DNA of 9,283 nt from NCBI GenBank assembly GCA_964573885.1, contig CAZNLL010000142.1, positions 1-9,283 on the forward strand. Direction: 5' to 3'. Below are positions 1-5,105 of the stretch, in pieces; position 1 is the first letter of the stretch; each line of letters opens with the position of its first letter. The DNA is from CAZNLL01 sp964573885. GTDB taxonomy: Bacteria; Desulfobacterota; DSM-4660; Desulfatiglandales; Desulfatiglandaceae. A model generated the notes under the pieces. The model was given only the letters and a program-made list of their open reading frames with translations. It did not search any database and had not been told where the DNA came from. Position numbers and translations under genes: made by a program.

Positions 1-2
1 AT

Positions 3-488
3 ATCTATTTTGAGAACAAGGACGACATCCTGATCTCCCTTTTTGAGGAACAGATGCAGGCGGTACTGGATAATATGGTGGCGCAGATTTCAGAGCAAAA
101 GGACCCTATCAGGAAATTTGAGAGATTCGCCTTGACCCACCTCCAGCTCATTGAAGACAATAAGAATATGGCTGAGATCATCCAGGTGGAGGTCCGACAG
201 AGCAGCAAGTTTATGAAGGAATACAAGAACGAGAAATTTGCTCAGTATCTTGACCTTATTGCGGAAATTATCCGGGAGGGACAGGAAAAGGGGGTTTTCA
301 ATAAGGATATCATCCCAGGGGTGGCAAAACGCGCGTTTTTTGGTGCCCTGGACGAAATGTCCAGGTTCTGGGTATTGTCAAGTCGAAAGCAGTATGGTAT
401 CAAGACCGCTGCAAAGCAGATCAGTGGTTACTTTTTAAAAGGTATCACCCGTACCAGCTCTTCACCCCCTTTGGGGTCGGAGCCATAA
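3..488 (+). CDS. TetR-family regulator, FadR/YsiA-like, 5'-truncated by window edge
   Basis: This is a DNA-binding repressor missing its N-terminus. The frame is open from base 3, and the first visible residues, IYFENKDDILISLF, match the end of the TetR helix-turn-helix and the start of the next helix. From memory, Bacillus subtilis FadR (YsiA) has nearly the same words here (YFKNKEDILISLF). It also shares the later pattern VEVRQSS, then helices, then FGALDEMSRFWV (FadR: LELRQSN, FGTIDETVTTWV). That C-terminal domain binds long-chain acyl-CoA in FadR, and ligand binding releases DNA. About 161 residues are visible, so only about 30-35 are missing. It lies 39 bases before etfB on the same strand, echoing the Bacillus fadR-fadB-etfB-etfA order, so control of the etf genes and of beta-oxidation-type genes is a fair inference. 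The real ligand is not shown by sequence. The last dozen residues (TRTSSSPPLGSEP) look like an unstructured tail. Confidence 0.9.
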   Translation: MYFENKDDILISLFEEQMQAVLDNMVAQISEQKDPIRKFERFALTHLQLIEDNKNMAEIIQVEVRQSSKFMKEYKNEKFAQYLDLIAEIIREGQEKGVFNKDIIPGVAKRAFFGALDEMSRFWVLSSRKQYGIKTAAKQISGYFLKGITRTSSSPPLGSEP

Positions 489-492
489 TTTG

Positions 493-516
493 TTCCCTTA
501 AAGTTCCTAAGGGGAA
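493..516. promoter_or_regulatory. Imperfect inverted repeat just ahead of the etfB ribosome binding site
   Basis: Between the regulator and etfB, TTCCCTTA (493-500) faces TAAGGGGAA (508-516). The arms are complementary apart from one extra G, with a 7-base centre. The right arm runs into the Shine-Dalgarno of etfB (AAGGAGG, from 516). It could be a TetR-type operator or an RNA hairpin that limits access to the ribosome binding site. The sequence alone does not decide, and a chance dyad is possible. Confidence 0.25.
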
Positions 517-527
517 AGGAGGAGAAA

Positions 528-1322
528 GTGAATATCATTGCTTGCATAAAACAAGTGCCCGATACGGAGACACAGATTAAGGTGGCCCCCGATAAAAAGT
601 CCATTGTCAAGGACGACATCAAGTGGGTGATGAATCCTTATGATGAATTCGGGGTGGAAGAGGCCCTGCGTGTTAAGGAAAAATTCGGGGGAGAAGTGAC
701 CGTCGTGGGCCTTGGCCCGAAAAGGGTGACTGAATCCATCCGTACCGCCTTGGCCATGGGTGCTGACAAGGGCATACTCATTGTTGACGACGCCCTGGAA
801 GGGAGCGATTCCCTGGCCACGGCAAAGGCCTTGGCCGCGGCCATCAAGGATCTGGATTACGACCTGATCTTTGCTGGTCAGCGAGGGGTGGACGATGATT
901 TGGGCGTTGTGGGGGCTGCATTGGCGGAGTTCTTAGGAATCCCCCAGATTTCGGTGGTGGTAAAGGTGGACGTGGCCGAGGACGGCAAATCTGTCAGGTG
1001 CAACAGGCCGGTGGAAGGCGAAGTATTGGTGATTGAGTCCAGCCTTCCTGCGCTCGTCACGGCACAGAAGGGATTGAATGAGCCGAGATATGCCTCGCTC
1101 CCGGGGATCATGAAAGCAAAAAAGAAGCCTCTTGAAGAGAAGAGCCTCGCTGATCTTGGACTGGATTCCGCCGAATTTGGCGAGGAGGCCAGGAAGGTGA
1201 AGATCATGGAGATGACCCCGCCTCCTGAGCGGGCTGCAGGGAAGATTATTGAGGGTGAGACACCCGAGGAAAAAGCGGCTGGACTGGCCAAGCTGCTACA
1301 TGAAGAGGCAAAGGTCATTTAA
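528..1322 (+). CDS. etfB: Electron transfer flavoprotein, beta subunit
   Basis: EtfB pairs with EtfA to form the heterodimeric electron carrier that accepts electrons from acyl-CoA dehydrogenases and related flavoenzymes. The start is MNIIACIKQVPDTETQIKV, the usual EtfB opening. AGQRGVDDDLGVVGAALAE (residues 116-134) is the nucleotide-binding stretch, which holds AMP in classical ETF and a second FAD in bifurcating forms. The family signature region spans about 158-180 (NRPVEGEVLVIESSLPALVT) and is followed by GLNEPRYASLPGIMKAKKK (182-200), which is highly conserved. At 264 residues the length is normal. The start is GTG, chosen because AAAGGAGGAG lies a few bases upstream and the family alignment begins there. 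The gene is followed after 44 bases by etfA. Bifurcating versus simple ETF cannot be settled here: no dehydrogenase or quinone oxidoreductase partner is in view. Confidence 0.97.
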   Translation: MNIIACIKQVPDTETQIKVAPDKKSIVKDDIKWVMNPYDEFGVEEALRVKEKFGGEVTVVGLGPKRVTESIRTALAMGADKGILIVDDALEGSDSLATAKALAAAIKDLDYDLIFAGQRGVDDDLGVVGAALAEFLGIPQISVVVKVDVAEDGKSVRCNRPVEGEVLVIESSLPALVTAQKGLNEPRYASLPGIMKAKKKPLEEKSLADLGLDSAEFGEEARKVKIMEMTPPPERAAGKIIEGETPEEKAAGLAKLLHEEAKVI

Positions 1323-1366
1323 GATCCTGCAAGGAACTGATTTTTTGAAGCAAGGAGATATCAAAG

Positions 1367-2350
1367 ATGGCACAGGGAGTTTTCGCAATAGCAGAACAGA
1401 GAGAAGGAGAAATCCGGAAAGTCACCTATGAAATCGTAAGCGAAGGGCGTCGGTTGGCTGACGCCCTGGGACAGGAACTCACAGCGGTACTCCTCGGTTC
1501 TGGTATCAAGGATAAGGCTGGTGAACTGGCCCATTACGGCGCCGACAAGGTCTTGGTGGCCGATGATCCCAAGCTGGGAACCTATACCACGGATGCATAC
1601 GTGACCGTCATTGCCGATCTGGTGAAAGATAAGGACCCGGCAGTGGTGTTGGGAGGAGCCTCTTCACAGGGAAAGGATCTTATCGCCCGTTTATCGGCCC
1701 GGTTGGGGGTAGGTATGGGCCAGGACTGTACGGCCTTTTCTGTGGAGGATGGAAAGTTTACCGCCGTGAGGCCCGTCTATGCAGGCAAGGCCTACACCAA
1801 GGTCTCCTTTGAGAACAGCATGCCCCAGATCGCCACGGCCAGACCCAATGTGATGACCATCAGTGAGCCCGACACCTCAAGGTCTGCCGAAGTTATTGAT
1901 GCCCCCGTCAGCTTGGATGAAGGTGCCCTCAAGACAAAGGTCGCTGACGTGATGAAGGATGAAAGCGGCAAGGTCGACCTCACCGAGGCCGATAAGATCG
2001 TATCCGGCGGCCGAGGCATGAAGGGGCCTGAGAATTATAATATCCTGGAAGAACTGGCGGATCTGATCGGGGCCAGCGTTGGGGCTTCTCGCTCGGCCGT
2101 GGACGCCGGTTGGAGACCCCATTCCGACCAAGTGGGTCAGACGGGAAAGGTGGTTTCACCAAACCTCTATATTGCGTGCGGGATTTCGGGGGCCATACAA
2201 CATCTGGCGGGTATGAGCACCTCCAAGGTAATCGTGGCCATCAACAAGGACCCGGACGCTCCAATATTTCAGAAGGCCGACTATGGGGTTGTGGCCGATC
2301 TCTTTGATGTGGTTCCAGCCCTGACCGAAGAGGTGAAAAAGTATCTCTAA
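1367..2350 (+). CDS. etfA: Electron transfer flavoprotein, alpha subunit
   Basis: EtfA is the FAD-carrying subunit of the ETF. The N-terminal half (about 1-190) is the adenine-nucleotide-hydrolase-like domain, including VVLGGASSQGKDLIARLSARLG (93-114). The C-terminal FAD domain (about 205-327) shows the expected string of motifs: SGGRGMKGPENY (213-224), SRSAVDAGWRP (241-251), QVGQTGKVVSP (255-265), the family signature around LYIACGISGAIQHLAGM (267-283), and INKDPDAPIF (292-301). At 327 residues it is full length. AAGGAGA lies about 8 bases before the ATG. It should be co-transcribed with etfB, and transcription ends at the hairpin that begins ten bases after its stop codon. No ferredoxin-like extension is present at the N-terminus, so it is the plain form of EtfA. 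Confidence 0.97.
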   Translation: MAQGVFAIAEQREGEIRKVTYEIVSEGRRLADALGQELTAVLLGSGIKDKAGELAHYGADKVLVADDPKLGTYTTDAYVTVIADLVKDKDPAVVLGGASSQGKDLIARLSARLGVGMGQDCTAFSVEDGKFTAVRPVYAGKAYTKVSFENSMPQIATARPNVMTISEPDTSRSAEVIDAPVSLDEGALKTKVADVMKDESGKVDLTEADKIVSGGRGMKGPENYNILEELADLIGASVGASRSAVDAGWRPHSDQVGQTGKVVSPNLYIACGISGAIQHLAGMSTSKVIVAINKDPDAPIFQKADYGVVADLFDVVPALTEEVKKYL

Positions 2351-2359
2351 GAGGAGTTG

Positions 2360-2392
2360 AAAAGTCCCGGCCAGGGGGGTCGGGACTTTTTT
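2360..2392 (+). terminator. Rho-independent terminator after etfA, probably bidirectional
   Basis: AAAAGTCCCG (2360-2369) and CGGGACTTTT (2381-2390) form a perfect 10-bp stem around an 11-base loop. The T run continues to 2392. The A run on the left arm gives a T run on the other strand, so the hairpin can also stop the convergent minus-strand gene that ends at 2392. That gene's TGA overlaps the end of the T run. Confidence 0.9.
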
Positions 2393-3024
2393 CAAACCAG
2401 GTCCAGGAATTCTTCCAGGGAGAGGCGCTCCAGTTCCCTGGTGAATTCCTCCTCCCTTGAGGGAAAGGCCTTGTTTAGGTCTTGTTCTGAACGGGGGCTG
2501 ATAAGCCGTATAAGTGCTTCCCTGGTGGGGTTTTCCAGCCACGCCTTGACCAAGTCCACGGGTTTTCGCACCTCCTCAAGCTCCTTCCACATGGCCAGGG
2601 CGATCTGCTCCGGGTTGCCTGAGGCCAAATGGGGCGCCGAGAAGTACCTATCCAGGATGACGGCCAAAGGGGTGTGTAGGTGGTTCTCCAAAAGGTGGAC
2701 TACCTTGAGCAGATAGGCCTGACCATAGACCTTTCCACTAATGGCCGAGGTCTCCTTATTGATGAAAACGCCATATTTGAGGCGCATGGCAGAATTCCCT
2801 TTAAGGGGCTCGGGCACCCATGGTCTATAAAGTGTCCTATCTTGGGCACTGGTAAGGGCCTTTTTCAGGTCTTCCTCGGGTCCGGGCGGGGGCAGGATCT
2901 TTATGCGGGTTCCCGGTTCTAGAGAATGGAAGGTCCCATTTTCAGTGGTTAGCCCTATCTCATGGTGCCCGCACCGCGGGCACTTTCGTGATGTAACCCT
3001 CCCTGTTAGGGACTCTCTGTCCAT
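2392..3024 (-). CDS. Unrecognised protein with one N-terminal CxxC zinc knuckle
   Basis: I do not recognise this family. The protein is about 210 residues, with no signal peptide or membrane segment. Near the N-terminus is KCPRCGHHEIG, a single zinc-ribbon-like knuckle with two Cys and two adjacent His residues. No second CxxC follows, so a lone metal site using the His residues, or a dimeric site, is possible. The next segment, SLEPGTRIKILPPPGPEEDL, looks like a beta region and proline turn. After that comes MRLKYGVFINKETSAISGKVYGQAYLLKVV, then a charged helical half rich in E, R and L. Two starts are possible: GTG at 3030 or ATG at 3024. I prefer the ATG because AAGG lies seven bases before it, whereas for the GTG it is almost adjacent. 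A strong minus-strand terminator ends about 20 bases upstream, leaving no room for a separate promoter. Coding potential looks genuine; function is unknown. Confidence 0.75.
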   Translation of the reverse strand: MDRESLTGRVTSRKCPRCGHHEIGLTTENGTFHSLEPGTRIKILPPPGPEEDLKKALTSAQDRTLYRPWVPEPLKGNSAMRLKYGVFINKETSAISGKVYGQAYLLKVVHLLENHLHTPLAVILDRYFSAPHLASGNPEQIALAMWKELEEVRKPVDLVKAWLENPTREALIRLISPRSEQDLNKAFPSREEEFTRELERLSLEEFLDLV

Positions 3025-3044
3025 ATCCACGCCTTACCCGCTGA

Positions 3045-3076
3045 GAAAAAAGGCCCCCGCTAAAGCCGGGGGCCTT
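3045..3076 (-). terminator. Minus-strand intrinsic terminator immediately upstream of the zinc-knuckle gene (possible attenuator)
   Basis: AAGGCCCCCG (3050-3059) and CGGGGGCCTT (3067-3076) form a perfect 10-bp, very GC-rich stem around a 7-base loop. Read on the minus strand the stem is followed by an uninterrupted T tract (the A run at 3045-3051 on the plus strand). Read on the plus strand there is only CTTCTCC, so the direction is minus. The T tract ends only about 20 bases before the ATG of the next minus-strand gene. That placement fits leader attenuation, or the end of a separate small transcript from the 3080-3300 region. Confidence 0.8.
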
Positions 3077-3399
3077 CTCCGGATGTGCCGTTACTTATGT
3101 CTTTTACTCTTTCCTCCTAAATATGTGGAGGGAATAGGTCTATTGTAACGAACACCCCAGATATCATCATTGAAAATGCAATCTATATGCCATGAGACCC
3201 GGATCCCGGTTATCACCTTATGACAAACACTTAGAGGGGAGGCCGCTGCTTGGCCCGTGGTACAGTGTAGATTTTTCAACACAGAGACCGTATTGCCTCA
3301 GACACACTGGCCTGGGTTGCCAAAGCCCACCCGCATCAACCCCTCAAAGGGAGGTAAAGGCTGTTCCTTTTCAAAGGAAAAAATGGTATTATTATTTGA
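3077..3399. other. About 320-base stretch without a convincing gene; possible minus-strand leader or small RNA
   Basis: No frame here has protein-like composition together with a ribosome binding site. On the minus strand, TACAAT (plus 3142-3147) resembles a -10 box but lacks a good -35. Downstream of it, TTCCTCC (3111-3117) and GGAGGGAA (3127-3134) form a stem with one bulge, in which a GGAGG sequence is paired. The terminator at 3045-3076 follows, so a structured RNA of roughly 60-90 nucleotides is possible. A 63-codon minus frame (3282 to 3091) ends just before the terminator but has no ribosome binding site. TTCCTTT-TC-AAAGGAA (3364-3379) is a further short dyad. I recognise no known riboswitch class. 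Confidence 0.35.
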
Positions 3400-3427
3400 T
3401 TGACAAAAGAGGGGATATCAATAAATT
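3400..3427 (+). promoter_or_regulatory. Sigma-70-type promoter for the tRNA gene
   Basis: A perfect TTGACA (3400-3405) is followed after 16 bases by TAAATT (3422-3427), a 4 of 6 match to TATAAT. The mature tRNA begins 22 bases after the -10 box, a normal distance for a short processed leader. The surrounding sequence from 3378 is AT-rich, as expected for a strong tRNA promoter. Confidence 0.55.
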
Positions 3428-3434
3428 GTATCCC
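3412..3434. promoter_or_regulatory. Inverted repeat overlapping the tRNA promoter -10 region
   Basis: GGGATA (3412-3417) faces TATCCC (3429-3434), and inside them CAAT (3419-3422) faces ATTG (3425-3428). The only irregularity is an extra T at 3418, so ten base pairs of dyad surround a 2-base centre. The element covers the -10 box and probably the transcription start. It could be an operator, or a hairpin at the 5' end of the precursor tRNA. Confidence 0.4.
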
Positions 3435-3449
3435 TGTTGTTTGAGTCTT

Positions 3450-3526
3450 GGCGGTGTAGCTCAGTCGGTCAGAGCATGCGGCTCATATCCGCAGAGTCAC
3501 TGGTTCGAATCCAGTCACCGCCACCA
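3450..3526 (+). tRNA. tRNA with CAT anticodon (elongator tRNA-Met; tRNA-Ile2 not excluded)
   Basis: The cloverleaf can be read in full. The acceptor stem is GGCGGTG (3450-3456) with CACCGCC (3516-3522). The D arm is GCTC...GAGC. The anticodon stem is TGCGG (3477-3481) with CCGCA (3489-3493), and its loop CTCATAT carries anticodon CAT at 3484-3486. The T arm is ACTGG-TTCGAAT-CCAGT. The discriminator is A at 3523, and the CCA end is encoded at 3524-3526, total 77 bases. The first acceptor pair is G-C and the anticodon stem lacks the three stacked G-C pairs, so it is not the initiator. An isoleucine tRNA with lysidine at C34 has the same anticodon and cannot be excluded by eye. A second CCA directly follows (3527-3529). 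Confidence 0.95.
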
Positions 3527-3545
3527 CCAAACAGGTTCGCTTCCC

Positions 3546-3573
3546 TTGACATTTCCAGAGGCCGTCTTACTTT
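3546..3573 (+). promoter_or_regulatory. Possible promoter for the HELVH protein operon
   Basis: TTGACA at 3546-3551 is a perfect -35 match and lies 20 bases after the tRNA. The best -10 at normal spacing, TACTTT (3568-3573), matches only 3 of 6 positions. The three downstream genes may therefore have their own weak promoter, or be read from the tRNA promoter. I see no clear terminator between tRNA and gene, although a T7 run sits at 3601-3607. Confidence 0.3.
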
Positions 3574-3610
3574 ACAAAGTGTGTGGATTCGGAAATCAAG
3601 TTTTTTTGAA

Positions 3611-4153
3611 ATGGCTTTGTCCTATTTTAATGATCATGATTTCATGGCGGTAAGTGAGTCCCTGGACATTGCAGAGGACAAAACAGGGAGTTTTTACAAA
3701 TTTTCTTTTGGCCAATGGAAAAGGCACCATTATGACGTAAAAACCTTGTCGTCCCTCCGGGGTGAGGAAGTCAGCGATCATGCCTTTGCCTTGCTCAATC
3801 GGCGGGCGAGGGGAGTCAGTTCCTTTGATTTGAGCACGAAAAAGCGCGATTTCTATTATATTTGCCTGCAGGATCACCAGATCCTGAAGGCCTTGAAGCG
3901 GGACAAGAGCCTCCGGCTGTTGCCTTTACTGGTATATATCCTGACCCACGAATTGGTCCACATTGTGAGATTTTGCAACTTTTTTCAAAGATTTGATGTC
4001 ACCGGGGCCGGCAGGGAACGGGAGGAACAGGTGGTTCATGCCACAACCTTCGAAATTTTGAAAGATGTTTGCCTCCCTCAACTGGACTATGTGCTTGATG
4101 TATACCACCGCCACAGGATATGCGAGCTGGGCCATGCTGAAGGCGTTAATTGA
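3611..4153 (+). CDS. Putative zinc metalloprotein with HELVH motif, family unknown
   Basis: This is a 180-residue soluble protein with no signal peptide. THELVHIVR places an HExxH zinc motif at residues 113-117, preceded by the hydrophobic helix LRLLPLLVYI, which is the usual setting for a metallopeptidase active-site helix. About 20 residues later, REREEQVVHATTFEIL (135-150) offers Glu138 or Glu139 as a third ligand. The pattern E-E-x-x-V-x-x-x-x-x-F-x-x-L recalls the region after HExxH in ImmA/IrrE-like gluzincins, but the resemblance is loose. The N-terminal part (FYKFSFGQWKRHHYDVKTL) matches nothing I know. The open frame extends upstream through the tRNA and cannot be coding there. ATG at 3611 is the first start after the tRNA; ATG at 3644 is an alternative. 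Neither has a clear Shine-Dalgarno. It lies 29 bases before the FmdB-type gene and is probably co-transcribed with it. Peptidase activity is inferred, not shown. Confidence 0.8.
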   Translation: MALSYFNDHDFMAVSESLDIAEDKTGSFYKFSFGQWKRHHYDVKTLSSLRGEEVSDHAFALLNRRARGVSSFDLSTKKRDFYYICLQDHQILKALKRDKSLRLLPLLVYILTHELVHIVRFCNFFQRFDVTGAGREREEQVVHATTFEILKDVCLPQLDYVLDVYHRHRICELGHAEGVN

Positions 4154-4182
4154 TTGAAAAGGAAGAGGAGAGAGAATAAAGG

Positions 4183-4473
4183 ATGCCGATTTACGAATAT
4201 GAATGCACAAAATGCGGTCATGTTTCTGAGGTCTGGCAGAAATTTTCCGACCCCCCTGTGGTGCAATGTGACCTATGCCATGGTAAGATGAAAAAACTGG
4301 TCTCTCAAAGCGCTTTTCATCTAAAGGGAACAGGGTGGTATGTCACTGATTATGCATCCAAATCGGGTGGCGGCAAGGCAAAGGATTCGAGCCCGCCGAA
4401 GGAGACTTCCAAGGGCGAGACAAAAAGCGGTGCTGGGAGCAGTGCCGCCAAGAAGGAATCTTCCGATTCCTGA
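4183..4473 (+). CDS. FmdB-family zinc-ribbon protein
   Basis: This is a small 96-residue protein of the FmdB/putative regulatory family (CxxC_CxxC_SSSS type). It opens with the diagnostic MPIYEYECTKCG. The zinc ligands are Cys8, Cys11, Cys29 and Cys32 (CTKC and CDLC), followed by KMKKLVSQSAFHLKGTGWYVTDY, which is also typical. The tail from about residue 60 is a low-complexity run of K, S, G, E and P ending in serines, as is common in the family. The name comes from a gene beside a formamidase, but the molecular role of most members is unknown. GAGGAGAGAG lies before the ATG. It sits between the HELVH protein and an unrecognised gene in the same direction, likely one operon. Confidence 0.93.
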   Translation: MPIYEYECTKCGHVSEVWQKFSDPPVVQCDLCHGKMKKLVSQSAFHLKGTGWYVTDYASKSGGGKAKDSSPPKETSKGETKSGAGSSAAKKESSDS

Positions 4474-4514
4474 AACAGCGCAAAAGGTCGCAAACCTATT
4501 GGGTGACTCAGCGT

Positions 4515-5063
4515 ATGGCCAAGGCTTGGGACAGCGGGAGAGTTCAAGAAAAACTGATTAAGCAGCTCGACCGACAGGAGAAGCAGGTCGCCTTTCAAAG
4601 GGACAGGTTTCTCCGTTTCAAACTCTCTGAAATCCACAGCAGGCTGGTTCAGACCCTGCTCATTGAGAAAGTCATCGAAACGGACAATCCGACGGCCATC
4701 TCTGATGCCATTCTCAAGGGTTTGAAGCAGGCCATGAAAAGCTCTGAGTTTGATTTCAAATATTTTATCGCCCCTATCCGCTCCCTGGTGCCTCGTCCCA
4801 ACCCCTATTCTCTTTACATGACCCAGTATATCATGGAAGTCCTGATCAAAGATCCCAATGTTATCGAGATTTATGGCTCGGACGACGAGATTTATCGTAT
4901 TGTGGACCGGGTCATAAACCGGGGAAAAGCGCAGTTCGATCGTACAGAAGAGGAGATTTTAAATCAGCTTGCCCGGGACAAGTCCTTGACCCCCGGGACG
5001 AGGGATTACGAAATAGCCCTGGACCAACTCCTTCGAAAGCGATTAGGGGAGCCTCAGAAGTAG
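4515..5063 (+). CDS. Unrecognised soluble helical protein
   Basis: I do not recognise the family. The protein is 182 residues from the ATG at 4515. It has no signal peptide, membrane segment or cysteine motif. The N-terminal third is charged and helical (RVQEKLIKQLDRQEKQVAFQ). The middle contains FKYFIAPIRSLVPRPNPYSLYMTQYIMEVLI, and the C-terminal half is rich in D, E, R and I, ending in KRLGEPQK. This suggests a compact cytoplasmic protein. A GTG at 4503 would add four residues. I prefer the ATG because GGGTGA (4501-4506) lies eight bases upstream, but the frame is open further 5', so the start is uncertain. It lies about 40 bases after the FmdB gene and ends two bases before a terminator hairpin, so it is the last gene of that transcript. 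Confidence 0.8.
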   Translation: MAKAWDSGRVQEKLIKQLDRQEKQVAFQRDRFLRFKLSEIHSRLVQTLLIEKVIETDNPTAISDAILKGLKQAMKSSEFDFKYFIAPIRSLVPRPNPYSLYMTQYIMEVLIKDPNVIEIYGSDDEIYRIVDRVINRGKAQFDRTEEEILNQLARDKSLTPGTRDYEIALDQLLRKRLGEPQK

Positions 5064-5064
5064 G

Positions 5065-5105
5065 GGCCAGACCTTTTCACAGGGGTGATGAAAAGGGGCC
5101 ATTTT
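5065..5105 (+). terminator. Rho-independent terminator closing the HELVH-FmdB operon
   Basis: CCTTTTCA (5072-5079) and TGAAAAGG (5089-5096) form a perfect 8-bp stem around a 9-base loop. GGCC (5065-5068) can pair with GGCC (5097-5100) outside it, leaving AGA bulged. TTTT follows at 5102-5105. It lies between two convergent genes. The T run favours plus-strand termination. Confidence 0.75.

Noticed and set aside
878..1318. 146-codon minus-strand open frame inside etfB
   Set aside because: It is antisense to a certain gene with Ser/Pro-rich shadow composition and no supporting signals.
2156..2542. 128-codon minus-strand open frame across the etfA terminator
   Set aside because: It crosses a strong terminator and overlaps two better-supported genes.
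3091..3282. 63-codon minus-strand frame ending just before the terminator at 3076
   Set aside because: Its position is suggestive, but it has a GTG start without a ribosome binding site and no recognisable protein character; kept only as a possible part of the leader.
3242..3330. tRNA-like look of the GTGGTACAGTGTAG stretch
   Set aside because: No acceptor, anticodon or T arm can be paired around it.
3437..3610. 5' extension of the HELVH protein frame upstream of 3611
   Set aside because: The extension reads through the tRNA gene, so it cannot be protein-coding; the first ATG after the tRNA is used.
3192..3653. 153-codon plus-strand open frame
   Set aside because: It runs across the tRNA and its promoter and has unfamily-like composition with no ribosome binding site.
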